From NCBI GenBank assembly GCA_964477525.1, contig CAYZHY010000041.1, positions 1 through 30,346 of the forward strand: a DNA stretch of 30,346 nt. The letters run 5' to 3'. This DNA comes from PCC-9228 sp964477525 (GTDB taxonomy: Bacteria > Cyanobacteriota > Cyanobacteriia > Cyanobacteriales > PCC-9228). The position numbers were made by a program, and so were the translations under genes. The notes beneath the pieces were generated by a model. It was given only the letters and a program-made list of their open reading frames with translations. It did no database searches and was not told where the DNA came from. This document shows, piece by piece, positions 16,050 through 23,478 of this stretch (position 1 is its first letter; each line of letters begins with the position of its first letter).

Positions 16050-16184
16050 GCGGCTAAATGCTATTTCGACAATCCCCAACGCTGGCGAAAAGACCTAAAT
16101 TCGGTTCGCACCAAACTGCCTCTGTCTGTTGAAATTGGGGAACCTTACCTCGCTACTGGCCAAGGTAGGAGGTGCGATGCTTAG
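16050..16184 (+). pseudogene. Possible 3' remnant of an unidentified gene
   Basis: A startless open frame on the plus strand (open from 15966) has a protein-like composition in its last 44 codons, including NPQRWRKDL, SVEIGEPYL and TGQGRRCDA before TAG at 16182. No start codon or ribosome site is present, and its 5' part overlaps the metF leader. An 11-nt palindrome, ATGCTTAGCAT, spans the stop. It looks like the tail of a decayed gene, perhaps from an insertion element, but I cannot name the family with certainty. Confidence 0.3.
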
Positions 16185-16279
16185 CATGAAATTCTCCCAA
16201 AATTAGCGATATAAAAAAAAATTATCATTCATTTGCAACAAATACCGCTTTATTTTCAATTGTTTGGCAAAACTTCCGT

Positions 16280-16300
16280 GGCAACCCGGAAAGGGTTGCC
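16280..16300 (-). terminator. trpS: Candidate hairpin terminator downstream of trpS
   Basis: GGCAACCC (16280-16287) and GGGTTGCC (16293-16300) form a perfect 8-bp GC-rich stem with a 5-nt loop, about 30 nt past the trpS stop. On the minus strand the following bases are ACGGAAGTTTT, so the U-run is short and displaced; on the plus strand five A follow. Termination is plausible, not certain. Confidence 0.5.
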
Positions 16301-16330
16301 AAAAATCCTGTTTGATACGAAACCAAATAC

Positions 16331-17341
16331 TTATAAAGCTTGGGAAAAGCCCAAAGCCTCGCGGACCCGCTGTAAGGTTTTTTCGGCGATCGCGGATGCT
16401 TTTTCGCGCCCTTGACGCAAAACCGATTCCAAATAACTGCGATCGTCCACAATCTGCTGGTATTTCTCCTGAATGGGCTTGAGAGCTTCAATCGTCGTTT
16501 CCGCCAGCAAAGGCTTAAACTGCCCCCAACCCATATCCCGACATTCCGTAGCTACGGTTTCCTTATCTTGGCCAGACAGCAGCATGTACAAACTCAGCAA
16601 ATTGTGGCATTCCGGACGTTCGGGGTCGTCAAACCACAATCCTCGCGTGGCGTCGGTTTTACAGCGTTTCACTTTCCGCTGAATGACATCTGGCGGATCG
16701 AGCAAATTAATCCGACTGCCCTCTGCCGGTTCGGATTTGGACATTTTCTTGGTGCCATCTGTCAAACTCATGACCCGCGCCCCCACTTGGCGAATATCCG
16801 GTTCGGGAAGCTTCAGTACCGAATTTTCGCCGTTGCCATAAAAATAGTTCAAACGGGCGGCAATATCGCGGGTCAGTTCCAAGTGCTGCTTTTGGTCTTC
16901 TCCCACTGGTACCTTATCGGCATCGTACAGCAAAATATCCGATGCCATCAGCACGGGATAGTCCAACAACCCGGCATTGACGTTTTCCCCTTGTTTGAGG
17001 GCTTTTTCTTTATACTGCACCATATCGTCCAACCACGCCAGTGGCGTTAGGCAGTTCAGCAACCAAGTCAGCTCGCTGTGGGCGGGGATATGGGATTGTA
17101 CGAAAATAGTAGAATTTTGCAAATTAATGCCGCATGCCAGGTACAAAGCCGCAATCGTGTAGGTATCGGCGGCGAGTTGGGCCGGTTCGTGGGGCACGGT
17201 GATGGCATGCAAGTCCACCACACAAAAGAAATTTTCGTATTCGTGCTGTCGGTCTACCCAGTTGCGGATAGCGCCTAAATAGTTGCCTAAATGTAAATTT
17301 CCGGTCGGTTGAACGCCAGAAAGAACGCGCTGTTTACCCAT
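16331..17341 (-). CDS. trpS: Tryptophan--tRNA ligase (TrpRS)
   Basis: 336 residues, the standard length. This class I synthetase charges tRNA-Trp in the cytosol. The HIGH-like element is SGVQPTGNLHLGNYLGAI at about 7-24, and the KMSKS loop is KKMSKSEPAEGS at about 200. The start is ATG at 17341 (MGKQRVLSG); a TTG at 17371 would add 10 unconserved residues, and neither has a strong Shine-Dalgarno. It lies 64 nt downstream of the pseudo-cyclase gene on the same strand and may share its transcript, but no functional link is expected. Confidence 0.97.
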   Translation of the reverse strand: MGKQRVLSGVQPTGNLHLGNYLGAIRNWVDRQHEYENFFCVVDLHAITVPHEPAQLAADTYTIAALYLACGINLQNSTIFVQSHIPAHSELTWLLNCLTPLAWLDDMVQYKEKALKQGENVNAGLLDYPVLMASDILLYDADKVPVGEDQKQHLELTRDIAARLNYFYGNGENSVLKLPEPDIRQVGARVMSLTDGTKKMSKSEPAEGSRINLLDPPDVIQRKVKRCKTDATRGLWFDDPERPECHNLLSLYMLLSGQDKETVATECRDMGWGQFKPLLAETTIEALKPIQEKYQQIVDDRSYLESVLRQGREKASAIAEKTLQRVREALGFSQAL

Positions 17342-17405
17342 AATTTCTGCGATAACGCCATTGGTACCCAATCCAGTCTACACGATCGCGTCGGTTGCGG
17401 GCTAT

Positions 17406-18293
17406 TTAGCTACCGATCGCCCAAGCACCATCCCAGTTTTCGGCGGGGGGGTCCCGCAGCAGCTGCTGGCATCGGGCCAGTTGGGCGGCTGCTGCTTTGT
17501 CTTGGCTGTCCATTTCCAAGACTGTGGCAAATTCTCCCATCGCGATCGCGAACTGGCGGTTTAAGTAATATTCTCGCCCCTTGCGATAGTGACCCAATAC
17601 TTTTTCCTGGTCGGGAGAGAGGGGTTCGTCAGCAAATCCCAAAAATTCGTAAATGGTCATGGCTTCCTCGTTACCAGGCAAGCGAATCAAATCCAATTCC
17701 CGGGTCTGAATGCGATCGCTGCATAACTGATACGTTGCCGTACTCAGCACCATGCCGCAACCGTATTGCTTGCTAATCTTCTCTAAAAAGTGGCTAATAT
17801 TGACCCCATCCCCAATCGCCGTCAGTTTCATCCAGCTGCGACTGGCTTGGGTTTGGCGAATCAACCGTTCCGAGTGAATTCCTATTCCTACCTGCACTTC
17901 CGGTTGGTTTTGGTAGCGCTGCTGTTCGTTGAACTGAGCTACCTTTTGTAACAAATAATGTCCTGCTTTCACCGCATGCCAGGCATGGTCTTGTAAGCTT
18001 TCCGGCATGCCAAAAATCAAAATCGTGCGATTTCCCAAACACAAACACTCTACACAATCGGCAAACGTTTGTTTGTATTCAAAAGCAACTTCTGCCAGCT
18101 CCTCAAAATAATGGGCAAGCAATCCCATCACTTCCACCTCTCCCATCTTTTCCTTTAAAGCGGGGTAGCTGGAAACATCGCAAAATAAAATCGAACTTGG
18201 TTTTTGGTTGACAGTTAGCTGCAAACGGCCCGCTGTTTCTGGCGAAATCAAGCCGCGATTGGGTTCTTCTGCTGAGTGACGATTCAATTCCAT
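17406..18293 (-). CDS. Degenerate class III cyclase homology domain protein (pseudo-cyclase)
   Basis: 295 residues consisting of the cyclase domain plus C-terminal tail found at the end of the neighbouring upstream gene, with no GAF or PAS modules. Similarity runs end to end: HYFEEL versus EYFESM, GIGIHS shared, REYYLNRQFAIAM versus REFYLNRQFARAM, and the closing NWDGAW versus DWDGVW. Catalytic residues compared with the neighbour: first metal Asp kept (D39, FCDV); adenine Lys replaced (L84); second metal Asp replaced by N88 (GNRTILIFG versus GDSIMAVFG); Thr158 and Asn165 kept; transition-state Arg replaced by Phe169. It should not make cAMP on its own and may regulate or sequester the intact paralogue. 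ATG 18293 is preferred to GTG 18314. It sits 49 nt downstream of that paralogue. Confidence 0.88.
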   Translation of the reverse strand: MELNRHSAEEPNRGLISPETAGRLQLTVNQKPSSILFCDVSSYPALKEKMGEVEVMGLLAHYFEELAEVAFEYKQTFADCVECLCLGNRTILIFGMPESLQDHAWHAVKAGHYLLQKVAQFNEQQRYQNQPEVQVGIGIHSERLIRQTQASRSWMKLTAIGDGVNISHFLEKISKQYGCGMVLSTATYQLCSDRIQTRELDLIRLPGNEEAMTIYEFLGFADEPLSPDQEKVLGHYRKGREYYLNRQFAIAMGEFATVLEMDSQDKAAAAQLARCQQLLRDPPAENWDGAWAIGS

Positions 18294-18342
18294 GGGATCC
18301 AATATTTTATACACAACAGCTTAGAAAAACAAAAAGCTGAAT

Positions 18343-21060
18343 TTATTTTTCTGTCAGCCGCCAAACGCCATCCCAATCGTCTGGTGGTGGTTCTTGAAGA
18401 AAGTGCTGGCAGCGTTGCAAGTGCAGTTGGGCCGCTTTGTTGCTTTTATCAATTTCCAAAACTGTACCAAATTCTGACATAGCTCGGGCAAACTGACGGT
18501 TGAGATAAAATTCCCGACCGCGTTGGTAAGCATCAACCAGCCTCATGGTCTCATCTGACAGAGTTTCCGATCGCAACCCAACCACTTCATAAATTTTTAC
18601 CGGTTCGTGCCTGCCTTTGACGGTAATATAATCCAACTCCCGTACGTAAATGCGATCGGCACAGGATTGGTAGGTTTTGTCGCTGATAATAATATCGCAA
18701 CCGTAGTGTTTGCTAGCGCCTTCCAAGCGAGAAGCCAAATTCACGCCATCGCCGATGGAGGTTAGTTCCATGCGTTTGCTGGAACCGATGTTGCCGCTGA
18801 TTACTTCATCGGAGTGAATGCCAATACCCATGCGAATGGGTTGTTTGCCGTTCTCTTTTTGTTTTTCGTTAAACCGAACCAATCGATGCCGCATTTCCAC
18901 GGCTGTTCGTACCGCCATCCATTCGTGGTCGTCGAAGGGAACCGGCGAACCAAATACAGCCATGATGGAATCGCCAATATATTTATCTAAAGTTCCCTTG
19001 TTGGCTAGCACCGCATCCACCATGGATTCAAAATACTCGTTGAGCATGTCCACCACTTCTTCGGCTTGCATGCCTTCGGTGAGGGTGGTGTAGCTGCGGA
19101 TGTCGGAAAACAGCACCGATACTTCTCGACGTTCGCCACCGAGTTTGAGTTCGCCGCTGGAGAGAAGGGTTTCGGCAACGTCTTGGGTCATGTAGCGGTA
19201 CAGGGTAGTCTTGAGGCGTTTTTCATCGCTGATGTCTTCCATGACCACCAAGGCACCGTAAACGTTATCCGGATCGCTGGCATCGGCGATGGAATTAATA
19301 GATAGGTTGATGCTGTGTTGGGCTTTGGAATTGTGTGCCAGTAAGGTTTGTTCGGGGTAGTATTGCTGGCGGGATTTGTCGTCTTTGGGATGTAAGGCGG
19401 CTGAAAGCCAGTTGGCAAAATCCCCTTCCTGAATTTTCAGCAGTTCGCTGATGGAACGACCGTCAATGCGATCGCTTTCTTCATATCCCAGCAACTGTTT
19501 GGCACTTTCGTTGGCGGCAATGACATCGCCGTCGTGGTCGGTGGAAATGACCCCATCGGTCAAACTCCGCAGGATATCTCGCTGCATTTGTTCCTGCTGT
19601 TTGACCGTGGCGAAGAGCTTGGCATTTTGCAAAGCTACCCCGGCTTGGATGTTAAAGGCTTTCATAAACTCCAAGTCGGATTTGTTGAAGCTGGCTTTCC
19701 AACGTTCCGGTGCTTCGGGCCAGTTTTCGGGATTGTAGGGAGGATGGTCGCCGGATTTGACTTTGTTGACCAACTGGGTTACCCCGATTAACTGGTTATC
19801 GGCGTTAAAAACGGGCATGCACAGCAGGCTACAGGTACGGAATCCGGTTTCCCGATCGGTTTTTTTCGCGGTTTCGGAACCGGGATGGTCGTACAGGTCG
19901 AAGGGGATAATCAGCGGTTCCCCGGATTCGGCAACTTGACCGGCAAAACCAGCATTGCGGGGAATTCGCAGTTCTTTCGGAGTGCCGTCATCCAGTTCGA
20001 TTTTGGTCCACAGTTCGTATTTTTCTTCGTCTACCAGCCAGAGGGTACTGCGAGCTGCATTCATCAGTTTTCTGGCTTCTTCCATAACCTTTTTCAAGGT
20101 TTCTTCCAGGTCAAGGCTGCTTTTACTCAGAGATTGAATGGCAGCCATTAAGGCTTCGGCAGCTCGCTGGCGCTGGATGGCTTTGTAGAAGGAACGGGAG
20201 GATTCTAGAATTAGACGAATGGAGGGGGCAAATTCTTCAAATAGGTTTTCGTCTTCCTGGGTAAATCCTTGTACGTCGACCCTTTCCGAAAGTGGAACTT
20301 GGTTGGGATCGTCCAGTTTTTTGATTTTGTTGATTAGTTGCACCACAGCTACCAAATCCCCGTTATCGTTGAGCAGGGGTAAGGTAAGCATGGTGTAGGT
20401 GCGGTAGTGGTTTTTCTTGTCAAATTGCTTGGCGGCTTCCGATCGCGGATCGTCGTAGAAGTCGTAGGGAATGTTGACGGTTTTCTTGAAGGTAGCTACT
20501 TCCCCCGAAATTCCTTTATCGGCAGGAATTCGCAGTTCTAGGGGTTTGCCGTTTTCTCCCTTAGCGACAATCGACCACAGTTCGTCGCGATCGTCATCCA
20601 AAAGCCAAATGGTGGTGCGATCGGCACCCAACAATTCTCCGGTTTTGAGGGTGATGGAACGCAGCATTTCCTGGAGAATTTCATCAAACCCTTGATTCCC
20701 CAGGACGTTATCCAGCATGGATAGGGTTTGGTTGACGACTTTGAGTTTTTCCTCAACGTCGCTGACCACCTGTTTGAAGGTATCCTGGGTTAAGGGCGCC
20801 AAAAAGGCGGAGAAGGTTCCTTTGGTGGTGGTTAAGGCGCTACTGCTGGCTTCTTTGGGTGGGGGCACCGAATGGGAGGAAGATTCGGTGTCGTTGGTGG
20901 CTGGGGTAACGTCGATAATGTTGCTATTGGAGGTATCGATGCCACCGCTACTAGCATTGCTGTTGTTCCCCCAATCGCTATTGGAGGTAGTGTTTTGGTT
21001 GGCACTACCAACTTGGTTTTTGGTGTCCCACGTAGACCTGTCACCGGGTGCAGTTGTCAT
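18343..21060 (-). CDS. GAF-GAF-PAS adenylate cyclase, CyaB1/CyaB2-like
   Basis: 905 residues. A Ser/Thr/Asn-rich disordered head (1-75) precedes GAF-A (about 120-290) and GAF-B (about 320-485), then PAS (about 490-615) and a class III cyclase domain (about 645-825), ending with a short conserved tail. GAF-A has an intact NKFDE motif (N244, K245, F266, D270, E271); GAF-B has N432, K433, F458, D462 but Leu at the final Glu position. Cyclase residues D653, K693, D697, T767, N774 and R778 are all present, and the Lys/Thr pair predicts ATP as substrate. Anabaena CyaB1 and CyaB2 share this order and are activated by cAMP binding to a GAF domain; similar feedback is inferred here. No membrane segments. 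The start is ATG 21060 with only a weak ribosome site. Confidence 0.92.
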   Translation of the reverse strand: MTTAPGDRSTWDTKNQVGSANQNTTSNSDWGNNSNASSGGIDTSNSNIIDVTPATNDTESSSHSVPPPKEASSSALTTTKGTFSAFLAPLTQDTFKQVVSDVEEKLKVVNQTLSMLDNVLGNQGFDEILQEMLRSITLKTGELLGADRTTIWLLDDDRDELWSIVAKGENGKPLELRIPADKGISGEVATFKKTVNIPYDFYDDPRSEAAKQFDKKNHYRTYTMLTLPLLNDNGDLVAVVQLINKIKKLDDPNQVPLSERVDVQGFTQEDENLFEEFAPSIRLILESSRSFYKAIQRQRAAEALMAAIQSLSKSSLDLEETLKKVMEEARKLMNAARSTLWLVDEEKYELWTKIELDDGTPKELRIPRNAGFAGQVAESGEPLIIPFDLYDHPGSETAKKTDRETGFRTCSLLCMPVFNADNQLIGVTQLVNKVKSGDHPPYNPENWPEAPERWKASFNKSDLEFMKAFNIQAGVALQNAKLFATVKQQEQMQRDILRSLTDGVISTDHDGDVIAANESAKQLLGYEESDRIDGRSISELLKIQEGDFANWLSAALHPKDDKSRQQYYPEQTLLAHNSKAQHSINLSINSIADASDPDNVYGALVVMEDISDEKRLKTTLYRYMTQDVAETLLSSGELKLGGERREVSVLFSDIRSYTTLTEGMQAEEVVDMLNEYFESMVDAVLANKGTLDKYIGDSIMAVFGSPVPFDDHEWMAVRTAVEMRHRLVRFNEKQKENGKQPIRMGIGIHSDEVISGNIGSSKRMELTSIGDGVNLASRLEGASKHYGCDIIISDKTYQSCADRIYVRELDYITVKGRHEPVKIYEVVGLRSETLSDETMRLVDAYQRGREFYLNRQFARAMSEFGTVLEIDKSNKAAQLHLQRCQHFLQEPPPDDWDGVWRLTEK

Positions 21061-21151
21061 AAATCTTGTCTCTATAAAATTTTTTAGGACTTAGAGAGGG
21101 TGGCAACCGTTTTATCCCTGGTTATCCGGGAGATCCACGACCATCGGCTGG

Positions 21152-21164
21152 GTTGACGGTCAAC
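21152..21164. promoter_or_regulatory. Palindrome GTTGACGGTCAAC upstream of the GAF-GAF cyclase
   Basis: Perfect 6+1+6 inverted repeat, 91 nt before the cyclase start, in the 248-nt spacer after recN. It has the size of a dimer-binding operator, but no known regulator is recognised. Confidence 0.4.
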
Positions 21165-21308
21165 GAGCGATTCGGCTGGCGTGCGAATAGGTTATCAAAA
21201 CGGCTAACCAATGAAAGCAGTTTGGAGAGTTTTCCCGCAATTTTTCCATCATGGTAGCTCAATCAGATTCTCGATCGCGACAGTTGGGCAATAATTCCTT
21301 AACTGAAT

Positions 21309-23204
21309 TTAAGGGGAATGGGAGGTGGGATGGGACTGGGATTCTTTGCGAGAAGTAGGTTTGGTGGATTTTTGAGCTGAATTTGGAGCGCTGCTGGCAA
21401 GTAAGGATTCGTTGGTTTCGCTATCGGGGTCGCTTTGGCGGAAATTGGCGGCTTGATCGAGCAGGGAATCGGCAAATGCGATCGCTTCTTGAGCGGATTG
21501 ACCGCCGGCTAGTTGGGCCAGTTCTTGCTGTCTTTGTTCTCGGTTTTCTAGAGCATAAACTCGAATGACGGTTCTTTCTTCTTGTTCGTCTGTTTCCTGA
21601 GCGGTGGCCGTTTCTGCTGCGACTACTTGTTTGTCAATGTGGAAATGGTTGTCGGCCATGGCGGCGACCAATGGTTGGTGGGTAACGCACAAAACCTGGT
21701 GCTGGCGGCTGAGTTGCTGCAGTTTTTCGGCAATGGCGATCGCTACTTTTCCGGAAACTCCCACGTCGATTTCGTCGAAAACCAGGGTTTTGCGTTGGGG
21801 CAACTCGCGAACATCGCTGCCATTGCTACCGGCGTGGCGGGCAAAACAGGCTTTCAGCGCCAGCAAAAAGCGGCTCATTTCCCCACCGGAGGCAATTTCG
21901 CTTACTGGTTGCAAGGGTTCGCCAGGATTGGGACTAAATTGGAAACGAATGCGATCGCAACCGCTACTGGTCGGGGGGATGGCTTCGATGCTTACTTGAA
22001 ACTGCACTTTGTCCATGGCTAGGGGTTTGAGGGCGTTGACCAACTCAGTTTCCAAATGGTTGGCAGCTTGCCGCCGTTGCTGGGTAAGCTGGCGACAGAC
22101 GGTTTGCAAGTGTTCCCAAGCTCGATCTCGTTGCTGTTCCAGGGTTTCTAAAGATTCTTGAGAGTTTTCCAGTTCTTCCAGCTCGGTTTCTACTTCTTTT
22201 AAGTGAGCGATCGCTTCCGACAAACTGGGACCGTATTTGCGACAAATCGGTTTTAATTCTTGGATGCGTTCTTCAATTTCCTGCAAATGTTGGGGATCTG
22301 TTTCCAATTGTTCGGCGTAGCTACCAATTTGTCGTCCTGCTTCCATGACTTGGGTTAAAGCTTCGCTAACCATTTCCCAGATTGGTTGCACTTGGGAATC
22401 GTACTGAATCATTTCTTGCAGGGTGGATTCTGCTTTGCCCAACAAATCCATGGCAGTTGGTTCTTCTTCATTGCTGGCATAAAGCCAATTGTAAACTTGA
22501 AATCCCGACTTTTGTAAATCTACGGTATGGCTAAGGCGATTTTTTTCCTGTTGCAAGTTTTCTAATTCGTTCGGTTCTTGCAGGTCGGCAGCGGCGAGTT
22601 CTTGCTGTTGGTGATACAACCAATCCTGGCGTTGCAGTCTTTCTTGTTGGGAACGACGGTGTCGGTCGAGGGTTTGTTTGGCTTGTTGGTATTGCTGGTA
22701 CGCACTAGCCACTTCCCGTACTTGCTGGCGCACAGCTTCGCCACCGTAGGTATCCAGCCATGCAAGTTGGTATTGGGGTTTGCCCAAATTCACCGTTTGC
22801 CCTTGCGCTGTAATTTCGACCAAGCGATCGCGCAGTTGGGACATCATTTGACGGTTGACCAAAATGCCATTGAGGCGGGAACGACTGCGCAGGTGGTTGC
22901 CCGTACGCGCTACCAATTCGCGGCTACAAACCAGCACATTGCCTTCAAACAATTCGATTTCGTGCTCTTGCAACCACTGTGCCACGCTGTTTTCCAATTC
23001 AAACGTAGCTTCCACCAAAGCGCGGTTGGCACCGGTACGAATAGCGCGGCTGCTAAATTTCTCCCCTAAGGCAGCTAACAAGGCATCTAGAATAATGGAT
23101 TTGCCAGCACCGGTTTCCCCAGTTAAAACATTCAAACCGGGACCAAAGTCCAATTCCAGGCAATCGATCAGGGCAAAATTTTCAATTCTCAGAGAAAGTA
23201 ACAT
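21309..23204 (-). CDS. recN: DNA repair protein RecN
   Basis: 631-residue SMC-like ATPase of recombinational double-strand break repair. Walker A GETGAGKS is at 29-36, followed by the long coiled-coil arms (about 150-400). The ABC signature EIASGGEMSRFLLALK and Walker B KTLVFDEIDVGVSG are in the C-terminal half. It is longer than E. coli RecN (553) because of a Ser/Thr/Pro/Lys-rich C-terminal tail of about 50 residues. The start is ATG 23204, which places MLLSLRIENFALID at the N-terminus as in the family; the frame upstream to 23252 is unconserved. A small CCTTAA/TTAAGG hairpin overlaps the stop. It diverges from the ABC1 kinase gene. Confidence 0.96.
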   Translation of the reverse strand: MLLSLRIENFALIDCLELDFGPGLNVLTGETGAGKSIILDALLAALGEKFSSRAIRTGANRALVEATFELENSVAQWLQEHEIELFEGNVLVCSRELVARTGNHLRSRSRLNGILVNRQMMSQLRDRLVEITAQGQTVNLGKPQYQLAWLDTYGGEAVRQQVREVASAYQQYQQAKQTLDRHRRSQQERLQRQDWLYHQQQELAAADLQEPNELENLQQEKNRLSHTVDLQKSGFQVYNWLYASNEEEPTAMDLLGKAESTLQEMIQYDSQVQPIWEMVSEALTQVMEAGRQIGSYAEQLETDPQHLQEIEERIQELKPICRKYGPSLSEAIAHLKEVETELEELENSQESLETLEQQRDRAWEHLQTVCRQLTQQRRQAANHLETELVNALKPLAMDKVQFQVSIEAIPPTSSGCDRIRFQFSPNPGEPLQPVSEIASGGEMSRFLLALKACFARHAGSNGSDVRELPQRKTLVFDEIDVGVSGKVAIAIAEKLQQLSRQHQVLCVTHQPLVAAMADNHFHIDKQVVAAETATAQETDEQEERTVIRVYALENREQRQQELAQLAGGQSAQEAIAFADSLLDQAANFRQSDPDSETNESLLASSAPNSAQKSTKPTSRKESQSHPTSHSP

Positions 23205-23432
23205 AATCGCTTGGCGACGAGATGTGCGCAGGGGGCAGCGATCGCTGTCCACCTACAGTCCATTTCTATAATAGGAGGCAATGGCCGTTGAGGGCGAACA
23301 TTGAGCTAAGCTAGTCTTAGCAGCTAGGTTGTCTGCATCTTAAAATTGACCAAATTTTTTTGAAACTCATGCCGAGGTGGGAACCTGCCACCATCCTAGG
23401 GGAAAACCCACGTTTCGGTTGGTTATCGTATT

Positions 23433-23450
23433 GTTACAATACGTTACGAA
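23433..23450 (+). promoter_or_regulatory. HLR1-like element (RpaB-type site) before the ABC1 kinase gene
   Basis: GTTACAAT-AC-GTTACGAA matches the HLR1 consensus of two (G/T)TTACA(T/A)(T/A) half-sites separated by 2 nt, with one mismatch in the second half-site. HLR1 is the high-light regulatory element bound by RpaB in cyanobacteria. It lies 28 nt upstream of ATG 23479 and overlaps a 7-bp inverted repeat CGTATTG-TTA-CAATACG at 23427-23443. Confidence 0.5.
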
Positions 23451-23478
23451 GTGGTTCCCATTTTTTATTCGGTAAGCT

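Larger units (their letters stand above)
15950..16330. other. 380-nt spacer between metF and trpS
   Basis: Holds the metF leader, the possible coding remnant ending at 16184, and the hairpin at 16280-16300 downstream of trpS. A GGTTCGCACC around 16103 superficially resembles a tRNA T-arm, but no acceptor or anticodon arms pair around it. Confidence 0.5.

Noticed and set aside
16095..16115. GGTTCGCACC resembling a tRNA T-arm
   Set aside because: No acceptor stem, anticodon arm or D-arm can be folded around it; it falls in a coding-like fragment.
21297..21314. CCTTAA/TTAAGG hairpin at the recN stop as a terminator
   Set aside because: Only 6 bp, AT-rich, and without a following U-tract.
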